A stretch of DNA of 64,000 nucleotides from Aerococcaceae bacterium DSM 111021 (GTDB lineage: Bacteria; Bacillota; Bacilli; Lactobacillales; Aerococcaceae): positions 62,001-126,000 of the forward strand of contig JACCEK010000001.1 of assembly GCA_020112395.1 (NCBI GenBank), in the 5' to 3' direction. Shown here piece by piece: positions 18,243 to 27,110 of this stretch. Each line of letters opens with the position of its first letter. Position 1 is the first letter of the stretch. The position numbers and the translations under genes are program-made. Under the pieces are notes generated by a model, which saw only the letters and a list, made by a program, of their open reading frames with translations, ran no database searches and was not told where the DNA came from.

Positions 18243-20576
18243 ATGAAGTTCAATATGGCCAAGTTTGATTGGCAAATTAAACCAGAGACTAATATAGATG
18301 CTTCGATTAATGAATTAAAAAAAGACGGGATTAATTTTAGTCCCGCTTTTTTGCGTCTATGTGCGATAAGAGGAATAAGCTCTTCTAAAGAATTAATTGA
18401 AAAAACAGATCAAAAACCTCAGTTATATCATGATCCATTCCTATTATATGAGATGGAAAAATCAATTAATCGTATTCAACGAGCGATTGAATTATTTGAA
18501 CCAATACTAATATATGGAGATTATGATGCTGATGGTATAACCAGCACACTCATACTCTATGAGACATTAGAGTCAGTTGGAGCGAATGTGCATTACTATT
18601 TACCGAACCGCTTAACGGACGGATATGGACCAAATAAGACCCGTTGGACAGAGTTGGTTGATGAATTAGAACTTAAATTAATCATTACTGTGGATAATGG
18701 AGTAGCTGGATTTGAAGCAGTTGATGCAATGAATGAATTGGGTGTTGATTGTATCATTACTGACCATCATGAACTACAAAGTGAGTTACCGAATGCTTTT
18801 TCAATTATTCACCCTAAACATCCCCAAGGGAACTATCCTTTTGGAGAATTGAGTGGAGCAGGAGTTGCACTAAAAGTAGTGAGTGCTTTACTTGGAGAAG
18901 TTCCAACTGAAGCAGTTGAATTAGCGGCAATTGGAACAGTTGCTGATATGGTATCTTTAACAGATGAAAATCGAACAATCGTATTAAGTGGGTTGAATCT
19001 ACTCAAAGATTCGATGCGTACAGGCTTACAATTATTGCTGCAAAGTGAAAAAGTGAACTTTGATAACATAACGAGCGAGACGATTGGCTTTACAATCGGT
19101 CCTCGATTGAATGCAATGGGCCGTTTAGGCGACCCAACGCCAGCTTTGGAATTGTTAAAAACTGTTGATATCACTGAAGCTGAAGCACTTTTAGACTTAG
19201 TTAATGATAAAAATAAAGAAAGACAAACACTAACGAAGCAAATTACAGCAGAGATCGAACAAAGAATTAGCCAATATGAATCAATTCCTAATATAATTAT
19301 TGAATCTGACGAGAATTGGCCAGCTGGTGTATTAGGAATTGCTGCAAGTCGTTTAGTAAGGAAATATCAAAGACCTGCGATTGTTTTTCAATATTTAAAA
19401 GAAACAGATCAATACAAAGGCAGTTCACGAAGCGTTAGCAAAGTAAATATCTTTGAAGAATTGACGAAGCAAAGTGAATTACTGACTCATTTTGGTGGCC
19501 ATAGTCAGGCAGCAGGGTTAACTGTTGATGGAGATAAATGGGATGAGTTTACACAAAATATTCATAAAGCTTTTGAACAACATACTAAACTGCTTAATGA
19601 ACCGGAGCCTATATCAATTGATATGGAGTTAGATATCAAAGATATTACACTTGATTTTATTAATGAAGTAAATTTACTGGGGCCATTTGGAACCGATAAT
19701 CCAAAACCACAATTCATGGTTAAAGACGCTCACATTAAAACAATGCGTCGGATTGGCGCAGACAAAAGTCATCTTAAACTTGCACTGAATCAGAGTAACT
19801 CAGCATCTGAATTACAAGTTATCGGGTTTGGAAAGGCTGATCAATCAATCGGACTAGATAGTGGGGGTCTAATTTCTGTAGTTGGCGAGTTAGATGTTAA
19901 CGAATGGAATGGGAACCGATTACCACAATTTATGCTTGAAGACTTAGGGATTGATGGAACTCAGTGGATTGATTATCGCTCAAGTAAGATACACAAAGAT
20001 TTATTGAATATAGATAAAGGATTGTATGTGTTCTCACATCAACGTATTGCAGATTATATGGCAAAACAGATTAAGGGTGAAAGCATCTTATTGTATGAGA
20101 ACATAACTGAAGAAGACCTACCACAATTTAAAAAATTAATTATTATGGAACCACCCATTCAATTGAGTCAATTAAAAAATGTTTTGGGTGCTCAAAATTG
20201 GAGTGAAATATACTTAGGCTCTTTTGTACAAGAGTCAAAATACATGGCTGGAATACCATCAAGAGATGAATTTGTTGCGTTGTACAAATGGGTTTATAAA
20301 AAAGAACAATTTAATTATAAGAATGAGTTTGAGAGTTTAGCTAAATTATTTAATTTACATCCAGTTAAATTAAAAGGTATGTTTATGATGTTTTTAGAGG
20401 CAGAATTTGTTACAATTAAGGACGGTCGGTTAGAGTTTAATAAAGAGTTACAAAATAATAAAATTGATTTACTGAACTTAAAGACATTTATTCAGTACAA
20501 AGATGAATATGAGTCTGAGGCTTTATTAAATTATCAACCGTTAGACACTATTAAAGATTTTTTTGAAGGGAACTGA
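18243..20576 (+). CDS. recJ: Single-stranded-DNA-specific exonuclease RecJ
   Basis: This 777-residue 5'-3' exonuclease acts in recombination and repair. The DHH domain shows YGDYDADGITST and TDHHEL; the DHHA1 part carries HFGGHSQAAGLT. An OB fold and a C-terminal extension (residues about 570-777) follow, as in Firmicutes RecJ. The ATG at 18243 follows AGAGGAA at 11 bases; a second ATG four codons on could also serve. The order rnz-SDR-lapA-recJ-apt is conserved in Lactobacillales. Confidence 0.95.
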   Translation: MKFNMAKFDWQIKPETNIDASINELKKDGINFSPAFLRLCAIRGISSSKELIEKTDQKPQLYHDPFLLYEMEKSINRIQRAIELFEPILIYGDYDADGITSTLILYETLESVGANVHYYLPNRLTDGYGPNKTRWTELVDELELKLIITVDNGVAGFEAVDAMNELGVDCIITDHHELQSELPNAFSIIHPKHPQGNYPFGELSGAGVALKVVSALLGEVPTEAVELAAIGTVADMVSLTDENRTIVLSGLNLLKDSMRTGLQLLLQSEKVNFDNITSETIGFTIGPRLNAMGRLGDPTPALELLKTVDITEAEALLDLVNDKNKERQTLTKQITAEIEQRISQYESIPNIIIESDENWPAGVLGIAASRLVRKYQRPAIVFQYLKETDQYKGSSRSVSKVNIFEELTKQSELLTHFGGHSQAAGLTVDGDKWDEFTQNIHKAFEQHTKLLNEPEPISIDMELDIKDITLDFINEVNLLGPFGTDNPKPQFMVKDAHIKTMRRIGADKSHLKLALNQSNSASELQVIGFGKADQSIGLDSGGLISVVGELDVNEWNGNRLPQFMLEDLGIDGTQWIDYRSSKIHKDLLNIDKGLYVFSHQRIADYMAKQIKGESILLYENITEEDLPQFKKLIIMEPPIQLSQLKNVLGAQNWSEIYLGSFVQESKYMAGIPSRDEFVALYKWVYKKEQFNYKNEFESLAKLFNLHPVKLKGMFMMFLEAEFVTIKDGRLEFNKELQNNKIDLLNLKTFIQYKDEYESEALLNYQPLDTIKDFFEGN

Positions 20577-20584
20577 AAAGTTAA

Positions 20585-21097
20585 ATGAACTTGAATGATT
20601 ATATTGCTTCAATCGAAAACTATCCAAAGGAAGGTGTAACATTTAGAGATATTACACCATTAATGGCTAATGGACCTGCATTTGCGCATGCAACACAAGA
20701 AATTGTTAACTATGCTCGTGAAATGGGTGCAGAAGTAGCCGTTGGTCCTGAAGCACGTGGATTTATTGTTGGATGTCCAGTAGCTTATGCTATGGAGATT
20801 GGTTTCGCACCTGTTCGAAAAAAAGGTAAATTACCTCGGGATATTATTGAAGTAGAATACGAACTTGAATATGGGTCAGATGTTTTAACAATGCATAAAG
20901 ATGCAATTAAACCAGGTCAAAAAGTTGTTATTATTGATGACTTATTGGCAACGGGTGGTACTGTAAAAGCAACAATCGACTTAGTTGAAAAACTTGGTGG
21001 AGAAGTTGTGGGAATTGCATTTTTAATTGAGTTAAAAGAATTAAATGGTAGAGAAAAAATTGAAGGTTACAACTACAAAGCTTTAATGCAGTATTAA
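20585..21097 (+). CDS. apt: Adenine phosphoribosyltransferase
   Basis: This 170-residue enzyme converts adenine and PRPP to AMP in purine salvage. The N-terminal [15 protein letters not shown] and the PRPP-binding [13 protein letters not shown] motif are diagnostic. The flexible loop and the GPEARGF segment are present. Length is typical. It closes the rnz-recJ gene set, eight bases after recJ, and ends at a terminator shared with lexA. Confidence 0.97.
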   Translation: MNLNDYIASIENYPKEGVTFRDITPLMANGPAFAHATQEIVNYAREMGAEVAVGPEARGFIVGCPVAYAMEIGFAPVRKKGKLPRDIIEVEYELEYGSDVLTMHKDAIKPGQKVVIIDDLLATGGTVKATIDLVEKLGGEVVGIAFLIELKELNGREKIEGYNYKALMQY

Positions 21098-21133
21098 AAT
21101 CTACTATTTTTTCTTAAAGTATGATAAAACAAA

Positions 21134-21163
21134 AAAATCCGAACTTTTATAGAGTTCGGATTT
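21134..21163. terminator. Bidirectional terminator between apt and lexA
   Basis: AAATCCGAACT pairs with AGTTCGGATTT around a seven-base loop, with an A run on one side and T-rich sequence on the other. Confidence 0.88.
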
Positions 21164-21192
21164 CATTTTATTATAAGTTACTACAAAGCATT

Positions 21193-21810
21193 TTAAAACT
21201 CTCGATATAAGCTAACTACTTTACCTAAAATTTGGACAGAATCTAAAATGATATCATCCATTGTATCATTTTCAGGACGTAGAATGTAGTGATCAGATTG
21301 TTTATAAAAAGTCTTACATGTTGCTTCGTCATCTTCAGTTAATGCCACAACGATATCTCCGTTGCTTGCAGAAGGTTGGCGACGAACTGTAATTAAATCG
21401 CCATTAAAAATCCCGGCATTGATCATACTTTCACCATCAATTTCAAGCATGAATAAATCATCTGCATCAAAATGCTCAAGTGTTGGTGGGATTGGGTAAT
21501 ATTCTACTGCTTCTTCAATAGCTAAAATTGGAGCACCGGCAGCAACTCGTCCTAACAAAGGAATATCTTTTCTTGAAATACCAAGTGCTTCGAGTGCGAA
21601 AGGTGTTAGTTCTAAGGCACGAGTTTTACTTGCGTCGCGTGTCAAGTATCCTTTAGCTTCTAAGCGAGATAAGTGTCCATGAACAGTTGATGTAGAAGCT
21701 AATCCGACTTCCGCACCAATTTCTCTTACAGTTGGTGGGTATCCATTAGAGTCAATTGCTTTATATATACAACTAAGTATATTTAATTGTTTTGCTGATA
21801 TTGATTTCAT
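21193..21810 (-). CDS. lexA: SOS repressor LexA
   Basis: This 205-residue repressor has a winged-helix DNA-binding domain (about residues 1-70) and a self-cleaving peptidase domain. The cleavage site is A91-G92 (RVAAGAP). The catalytic dyad is S128 (DGESMI) and K166 (TCKTF), matching B. subtilis numbering to within a residue. RecA filaments trigger self-cleavage after DNA damage. A LexA box overlaps its own -35 element, so autoregulation is expected. It diverges from ynzC as in Bacillus, though yneA and yneB are not present between them. Confidence 0.97.
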   Translation of the reverse strand: MKSISAKQLNILSCIYKAIDSNGYPPTVREIGAEVGLASTSTVHGHLSRLEAKGYLTRDASKTRALELTPFALEALGISRKDIPLLGRVAAGAPILAIEEAVEYYPIPPTLEHFDADDLFMLEIDGESMINAGIFNGDLITVRRQPSASNGDIVVALTEDDEATCKTFYKQSDHYILRPENDTMDDIILDSVQILGKVVSLYREF

Positions 21811-21828
21811 AATTTCAACTCTTTCGTT

Positions 21829-21857
21829 TTTATTGATTTCAGTATAGCACTTATAAT
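21829..21857 (+). promoter_or_regulatory. Probable ynzC promoter
   Basis: TTTATT (21829-21834), 17 bases, then a perfect TATAAT (21852-21857). The -35 is weak. The LexA box begins 10 bases after the -10, so bound LexA would cover the start point. Confidence 0.55.
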
Positions 21858-21869
21858 AACGTTAAGCAA
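21841..21869 (-). promoter_or_regulatory. lexA promoter
   Basis: Read on the minus strand: TTGCTT (-35, 21864-21869), a 17-base spacer, TATACT (-10, 21841-21846). The -35 element overlaps the LexA box. Confidence 0.8.
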
Positions 21870-21880
21870 ACAAACGTTCG
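21867..21880. promoter_or_regulatory. LexA operator (SOS box) between lexA and ynzC
   Basis: On the minus strand the site reads CGAAC-GTTT-GTTTG, one mismatch from the Gram-positive consensus CGAAC-N4-GTTCG. It is placed to repress both divergent promoters. The dinB operator in this window has the same half-sites. Confidence 0.85.
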
Positions 21881-21898
21881 TAGTAAAGGAGTGATAAC

Positions 21899-22147
21899 AT
21901 GTTAAGTAAAGAAAAAATAAAACGAATCAATGAACTATCTAAAAAGAACAAGGCTGGTACGATGTCTGAAGAAGAAGCACTAGAACGAAAAAATCTACAT
22001 AAAGAGTATATTAAAAGTATGCGAGATAGTATCGGAACTCAAATAGAAGGTATTAAAGTTGTGGATTCTGAAGGTGGAGATGTCACACCTGATAAAGTAA
22101 AAGACATTCAAAAAGAACTTGGTTTACATAATAGAGATAATGATTAA
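21899..22147 (+). CDS. ynzC: DUF896 family protein YnzC
   Basis: This 82-residue, highly charged protein belongs to the DUF896 (YnzC) family of small helical proteins, with the hallmarks IKRINELSKKNKAGTMSEEE and LRKEYI-type helices. Its function is unknown. In B. subtilis ynzC is in the LexA-controlled yneA-yneB-ynzC operon, and here it lies directly downstream of a LexA box, so SOS induction is likely. The start follows AAAGGAG. The usual SOS division inhibitor YneA (a small LysM protein) is not seen between lexA and this gene. Confidence 0.9.
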   Translation: MLSKEKIKRINELSKKNKAGTMSEEEALERKNLHKEYIKSMRDSIGTQIEGIKVVDSEGGDVTPDKVKDIQKELGLHNRDND

Positions 22148-22219
22148 TTTTCTCTAGTCAATGTTATTAAAATTTAGTATTATTGTATTACATGATGTTT
22201 AGAAGAGAGGTGTAGTTTA

Positions 22220-22432
22220 ATGGCAACTTGGATGTGGCTAGTTATCGTATTTATTGCATTAATTATTGGTTTTGTCGCTGGTTTCTTCCTTTCAAGAAAG
22301 TATATGATGGATTACTTTAAGGAAAATCCACCGATTGATGAAAGAATGATATCTCAAATGATGGCACAAATGGGACAAAAACCATCTAAAAAGAAAGTTC
22401 AACAAATTATGAACTCAATGAAACAGCGTTAA
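22220..22432 (+). CDS. yneF: YneF family (UPF0154) membrane protein
   Basis: This 70-residue protein has one N-terminal membrane helix (about residues 4-24) and the conserved FFLSRKYMMDYFKENPPIDERMISQMMAQMGQKPSKKKVQQIM sequence pattern of UPF0154, of which only the general outline matters here: a cytoplasmic basic tail. The function is not known. It follows ynzC as in B. subtilis, where yneF also lies close to the lexA region. A good Shine-Dalgarno sequence (AGAGAGG) stands before the ATG. A strong terminator follows. Confidence 0.9.
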   Translation: MATWMWLVIVFIALIIGFVAGFFLSRKYMMDYFKENPPIDERMISQMMAQMGQKPSKKKVQQIMNSMKQR

Positions 22433-22444
22433 TATAACATTTGT

Positions 22445-22484
22445 AAGACTTCTTACCCAGTAGGGTAGGAAGTCTTTTTTTTGC
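22445..22484 (+). terminator. Terminator after yneF
   Basis: AAGACTTCTTACCC pairs with GGGTAGGAAGTCTT (one G-T pair) around AGTA, followed by a run of eight T residues. Confidence 0.92.
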
Positions 22485-22808
22485 TATATTAGATCTTAGG
22501 TAACAAAAAGGTAAGATAAATACAAAGATAAGTAACTTTATCTTGTTCAGAATGACACTGTGATTAAATTATATGCAAATTAATAATAAAAATGCTATAA
22601 TTAAAAGCCTATGCATATTTGAAATGATGCAAAAAAGTTGTTTCATTATATTAGCTGTGATATGTTTTACCAAATTAATAACGGTTGCAAAAGTTTTTTT
22701 ATCGCAAAATTGTTATTGCATTTGAAGTTGAATATTTGTCGTTAATTTGAAAGTGGCCACGTAGGTTAATTACTCTTTTTTTTATATATTTAGGATGGGG
22801 TGGATAGT
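22485..22808 (+). other. Long leader region ahead of the ABC exporter, with possible leader peptide
   Basis: This AT-rich stretch has no long gene. A small open frame of 33 codons runs 22624-22725, starting MMQKSCFIIL, hydrophobic and cysteine-rich, but without a clear Shine-Dalgarno sequence. An inverted repeat (AATAAC..TTGC at 22677-22688 against GCAA..GTTATT at 22704-22717) overlaps the end of that frame. A run of eight T residues stands at about 22777-22783, just ahead of the exporter's ribosome site, and an eight-base palindrome GTGGCCAC lies upstream of it. These parts could form an attenuator, but the terminator stem is weak. Confidence 0.35.
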
Positions 22809-24560
22809 ATGAACATGTTTGGAAAACTAGGGTGGTTTTTTAAACGAGAAAGAAAAGCATATATTTTTGGAATTACTATGCTAATACTCCTTAGTGGGTT
22901 GACAGCAATAATACCTATGATAATCGGTACGATTATTGATAGTATGACGGCGGGGACAATCACTGGGAGTCAATTGATTAGATGGGGTATTATTCTTGTA
23001 GTCATTGCGATTCTACAGTACATCATGCGCTATGTATGGCGTACACAAATTTTTGGGACATCAGCAAAACTCGAGAAAATCCTTAGAGCAAGGTTGTTTA
23101 CCCACTTTACTCAAATGGATTCAATATTTTTTCAGAAATATCGTACAGGAGATTTAATGGCAAGGACTACCAATGATTTGAATGCCATTCGAATGGTAGC
23201 AGGTGGAGGAATCTTGACATTAGTCGATTCACTGTCACAAGGTTTGCTTACTTTGTTTATGATGTTTTTCTTTGTAGATTGGCGTTTAACTTTAGTATCA
23301 ATTATACCAATACCTTTACTGACAATATTAATACGATTTGTTGGTAAAAAGCTTCATTATCACTCAAGAAAATCACAGGCAGCTTTTTCTTCAATGAATG
23401 ATAAAGTTCAAGAAAGTATGACTGGGATAAAGGTTATCAAAACCTTTGGTGAAGAAGAATTAGACATTGATGATTTCAAGAAGATGACGACTAAAGTAGT
23501 AAATCGAAATCAAAAAGTATATTTGTTTGATGCAGCATTTAGACCTGCTAGTCAACTAATAATGGGGGCAGCAACGATACTTGGAGTTTTCTTTGGTGGA
23601 TTTTTAGTTTCTCAAGGAGACATTACAATAGGGATGCTTGTAGCATTTATTAGCTATGTATCCCGTTTACAGTGGCCAATGATTGCGATTGGACGGTTAT
23701 TTAATATTTTAGAGCGTGGGTCGGCTAGTTATGATCGAATTACTGAGATATTGGATGAAAAAAGTTCGATAATTGAAGAGCCTGATGCACTTAGTCAGTC
23801 AATTTCTGGAGATATCCATATTGACATTGATGAATTTATATATCCTAATGCTAAAGAAGTATCTCTAAGTGATATTAAGATTAATATTAAGCAAGGGAAC
23901 ACGCTAGGGATTGTGGGAAGAACTGGATCAGGTAAGACGTCATTATTTAAATTATTATTACGTGATTATGATCAATTTTCTGGAGATATAACATTTAATA
24001 AAACATCAATTAAGGATTATCAATTGGATAGTTTATTAGCTAATATTGGATACGTTCCACAAGACAACTTTCTGTTCTCAACGACGGTCCGTGATAATAT
24101 TCGGTTTGCGAATATGGATACAACTGATTCAGAAGTTGAAGAAATTGCGAAAGTTACAAGTGTTCATGAGGATATTCTTGGATTTTCAGAAGGTTATGAC
24201 ACACTTGTTGGAGAACGTGGTGTTGCTTTATCTGGTGGTCAAAAACAGCGTATTTCTATGGCTAGAGCCATGTTAATTAATCCAGAACTTTTAATTTTAG
24301 ATGATTCACTTTCCGCAGTGGATGCGAAGACTGAAGAAGCAATTTTAAATTCAATAAAAAGTACGCGCGAAAATAAATCAACAATAATATCTGCTCACCG
24401 ACTAAGTAGTGTAATGCATGCTGATGAGATTATCGTGTTGGATGAGGGTACGATTACAGAACGGGGCACGCATGAGGAACTTATTAAAAATAATGGTTGG
24501 TACCAAGAAATGTATGAACATCAGCAATTAGAGTTAAATACTGAAATGGAAGGGGTGTAA
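22809..24560 (+). CDS. ABC exporter half-transporter, degenerate-site subunit (BmrC/EfrA/LmrC type)
   Basis: This 583-residue protein has an N-terminal six-helix exporter domain (about 15-310) and a C-terminal ATPase domain. Walker A is GRTGSGKTS, the signature LSGGQKQR is intact, but Walker B reads LLILDDSLSAVD: the catalytic Glu is replaced by Asp near residue 499. That is the mark of the degenerate partner in heterodimeric multidrug exporters such as BmrCD, LmrCD and EfrAB. A GTG at 22800 is in frame, but AGGATGGGG overlaps it and suits the ATG at 22809. The partner gene starts two bases after the stop. Confidence 0.92.
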   Translation: MNMFGKLGWFFKRERKAYIFGITMLILLSGLTAIIPMIIGTIIDSMTAGTITGSQLIRWGIILVVIAILQYIMRYVWRTQIFGTSAKLEKILRARLFTHFTQMDSIFFQKYRTGDLMARTTNDLNAIRMVAGGGILTLVDSLSQGLLTLFMMFFFVDWRLTLVSIIPIPLLTILIRFVGKKLHYHSRKSQAAFSSMNDKVQESMTGIKVIKTFGEEELDIDDFKKMTTKVVNRNQKVYLFDAAFRPASQLIMGAATILGVFFGGFLVSQGDITIGMLVAFISYVSRLQWPMIAIGRLFNILERGSASYDRITEILDEKSSIIEEPDALSQSISGDIHIDIDEFIYPNAKEVSLSDIKINIKQGNTLGIVGRTGSGKTSLFKLLLRDYDQFSGDITFNKTSIKDYQLDSLLANIGYVPQDNFLFSTTVRDNIRFANMDTTDSEVEEIAKVTSVHEDILGFSEGYDTLVGERGVALSGGQKQRISMARAMLINPELLILDDSLSAVDAKTEEAILNSIKSTRENKSTIISAHRLSSVMHADEIIVLDEGTITERGTHEELIKNNGWYQEMYEHQQLELNTEMEGV

Positions 24561-24562
24561 TA

Positions 24563-26350
24563 ATGGCAAGTAAAGGTCAAAGTGAATCAGCTTGGGCAAG
24601 AAAAATGTCAATAGGAGAGCAGTTATCTGTAACGAAACGAATTTTTACATTTGCAAAACCATATTGGAAAAACTTTTTAGTCGCTATTATATTCTCTTCA
24701 TTAACAGTCGCAGTGTCTGTAATTATGCCCCGAGTAATACAAACTTTTATTGATGATCATTTAACTAATTTAGATGTGACTATGCAAACTGCACTAATGT
24801 TTGTTTTAATGTATGGCTTTTTACTAATTTTACAAGGTATATCCAACTACTTGTCTACATATTTATTCAACATGGCAGCTGAGAGAACAGTAGAGAATGT
24901 TAGAGATACATTATTTACAAAAATAAATACTTTAGGTATGCGATATTTTGATCAAACTCCTGGTGGTTCAATTGTTTCACGAATCACCAACGATACTGAA
25001 ACATTAAAAAACTTTTGGAATACTTTCTACGCACTATTTGAAGGTATTGTAACTGTTATATCAGTATTCATTGGGATGTTTATTATGAATCCAAATATGG
25101 CACTGATGTTCTTGATCTTTGTTCCGATTATGGTTGGAATAATATGGTATTATCAAAGCTTCAGTTCACAAGTATATCGTTCGATGCGTGAGAATCTTAG
25201 TCGATTGAATACTAAAATAAATGAGTCCATCTTAGGCATGGATGTGATTCAACATTTTCGACAAGAAAAACGTATTATAGCGGAATTTGATGAACAAAAT
25301 GAAAAGCATTTTGGTGCACGTTATCAGATGGTGAAGATGAATGCATTGTTGTTAATGAGTATTATTAGTTTACTTGAAGGCTTATCTTTAGCGTTAGTTA
25401 TCTATGTGCTCGGAGGACAGTATTTAAATGGAATTCTAGAGGTTGGAGTCATTTATGCATTCGTCCAGTATAGCTCGCAATTCTTCAGACCTATGGGTAT
25501 GATGATGGATAGTTTAAGCTTACTACAAGATGGTGTTGTTTCGAGTTCACGTATTCTACGTGTTCTCGATCAGAAAGAAAAAGTACCAGAACAATTTATT
25601 TCTGAGGAAGCGAAAATTAAAGATGCCAAAATTGAATTTAGAAATTTAACATTTTCATATGATGGAAATCAAAATGTTTTAAATAATATAAGTTTTACTG
25701 TTAATCCTGGTGAAACTGTCGCGATTATAGGACATACCGGAAGTGGAAAAAGTTCTATCATTAATGTATTAATGAGGTTCTATGAATTTCAATCGGGAGA
25801 TGTTTTAATTGATGGCCATAGTATACGAGAGTTTGATTATGAAGATTTAAGAAAAGGAATTGGTTTAGTACTTCAAGATTCATTCTTATTTTATGGAGAT
25901 GTTAACCGAAATATACGCTTACTCGATCCAACAATTTCTGATCGAACAATTCGAGAAGCAGCTCAATTTGTAAATGCAGATCAATTCATTGAAAAGCATT
26001 CAGATGGTTATAAACACCGTGTAATCGAGCGTGGGGCAAGTTATTCAAGTGGTGAAAAGCAATTGATTTCATTCGCGAGAACAATGGCACGTGATCCTAA
26101 GATACTTATACTTGATGAAGCTACCGCTAACATAGATACAGAAACTGAAGAGTACATACAATCTAGTTTAGCAAAAATGCGCCAGAATCGTACGACTATT
26201 GCGATTGCGCATCGATTAAGTACAATCAGAGATGCGAATCAAATTATTGTACTTGATAAAGGAAATATTATTGAACAAGGTAATCATGATGAATTAATTG
26301 CGAAAAAAGGCACATATTATCAAATGTATCGTTTGCAAACTAAAAACTAA
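24563..26350 (+). CDS. ABC exporter half-transporter, catalytic-site subunit (BmrD/EfrB/LmrD type)
   Basis: This 595-residue partner has six membrane helices (about 35-325) and an ATPase domain with Walker A GHTGSGKSS and Walker B LILDEATANID, where the catalytic Glu (about E519) is present. Its own signature motif is altered to YSSGEKQL. So one composite site (this Walker A/B plus the partner's LSGGQ) should be active and the other degenerate. Substrates cannot be read from sequence; homologues export drugs and dyes. It is translationally linked to the upstream subunit and ends in a bidirectional terminator. Confidence 0.92.
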   Translation: MASKGQSESAWARKMSIGEQLSVTKRIFTFAKPYWKNFLVAIIFSSLTVAVSVIMPRVIQTFIDDHLTNLDVTMQTALMFVLMYGFLLILQGISNYLSTYLFNMAAERTVENVRDTLFTKINTLGMRYFDQTPGGSIVSRITNDTETLKNFWNTFYALFEGIVTVISVFIGMFIMNPNMALMFLIFVPIMVGIIWYYQSFSSQVYRSMRENLSRLNTKINESILGMDVIQHFRQEKRIIAEFDEQNEKHFGARYQMVKMNALLLMSIISLLEGLSLALVIYVLGGQYLNGILEVGVIYAFVQYSSQFFRPMGMMMDSLSLLQDGVVSSSRILRVLDQKEKVPEQFISEEAKIKDAKIEFRNLTFSYDGNQNVLNNISFTVNPGETVAIIGHTGSGKSSIINVLMRFYEFQSGDVLIDGHSIREFDYEDLRKGIGLVLQDSFLFYGDVNRNIRLLDPTISDRTIREAAQFVNADQFIEKHSDGYKHRVIERGASYSSGEKQLISFARTMARDPKILILDEATANIDTETEEYIQSSLAKMRQNRTTIAIAHRLSTIRDANQIIVLDKGNIIEQGNHDELIAKKGTYYQMYRLQTKN

Positions 26351-26353
26351 AAT

Positions 26354-26413
26354 AAAAAAGCGACACTTAATATTATCTCATTATGTGAGAATGATATTAA
26401 GCATCGCTTTTTT
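26354..26413. terminator. Bidirectional terminator between the ABC exporter and plsC
   Basis: A long imperfect stem: AAAAAAGCGA, CTTAATAT and TCTCA on the left pair with TGAGA, ATATTAAG and TCGCTTTTTT on the right. The right arm contains the plsC stop codon. Confidence 0.88.
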
Positions 26414-27038
26414 AATCTTTTTTGGGAGGAATATAAACATAATCCGGATCTAACTGCTTGTCTAAATCATCAAATGCCTGTGCAATAGCAATGTCAATAC
26501 TTTTCAATTCATCTCTAGTGTATTTCTTGGAATCATCAAAAGAAATGGGTTGTCCGATAGCTACCTTTGCTTTTTTTCGAAGGAAAAACTCTTTCCCATT
26601 TAATGGAGGTTGAACCGCCACAGGAAGAATATCTTTTTTACTCAACCGTTGGATAAAGGCAGTTCCACCTTTAACTTCAGTAGAGTACCGTGATCCAGTA
26701 GGGAAAATCCCAAGATGTTTATTTTCTTCATTCATAACTTCAACACCTCTACGGAGTGATTTAGGTGAAGGTTTTTCTCTTTTTACAGGAAAAACATTCA
26801 ATCTAGGTAGTAAGTATTGGAATATTTTATTTTTAAATAAAGTATCCTTTGCCATAAAGGCTATTTCAGTAGGTTCTACTGCTATGGCTAATATAACTGG
26901 GTCTAACCAATGCCGATGTGTTGATGCTATAATGGCAGCATCTTTGGGCAAATTTTCTCTTCCAATAACAATAGGTTTTCCATTAAATAGGAATAAAATA
27001 ACCTTAACAACAATTAATAAAAACGAATAGAGATTCAT
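26412..27038 (-). CDS. 1-acylglycerol-3-phosphate acyltransferase family protein (PlsC-like)
   Basis: This 208-residue protein has an N-terminal membrane helix and the acyltransferase HX4D motif, HRHWLD. The frame stays open 30 codons upstream, but the ATG at 27038 follows AAAGGT at eight bases and avoids overlap with the divergent gene. PlsC enzymes add the second acyl chain of phosphatidic acid. The usual EGTR motif, which binds the substrate phosphate, reads TGSR here (GIFPTGSRYS), so this may be a specialised paralogue with a different acceptor. It diverges from the glutaminyl cyclase gene by 72 bases. Confidence 0.85.
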   Translation of the reverse strand: MNLYSFLLIVVKVILFLFNGKPIVIGRENLPKDAAIIASTHRHWLDPVILAIAVEPTEIAFMAKDTLFKNKIFQYLLPRLNVFPVKREKPSPKSLRRGVEVMNEENKHLGIFPTGSRYSTEVKGGTAFIQRLSKKDILPVAVQPPLNGKEFFLRKKAKVAIGQPISFDDSKKYTRDELKSIDIAIAQAFDDLDKQLDPDYVYIPPKKD

Positions 27039-27110
27039 TACTAACGACCTTTCTATTAAAAAATATGATAATATTAATGTATTATTTGCATGAAATGAAA
27101 GTGGGTACTT

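Noticed and set aside
22624-22725. 33-codon frame as an independent gene
   Set aside because: No clear ribosome site and no recognised family; kept only as a possible leader peptide.
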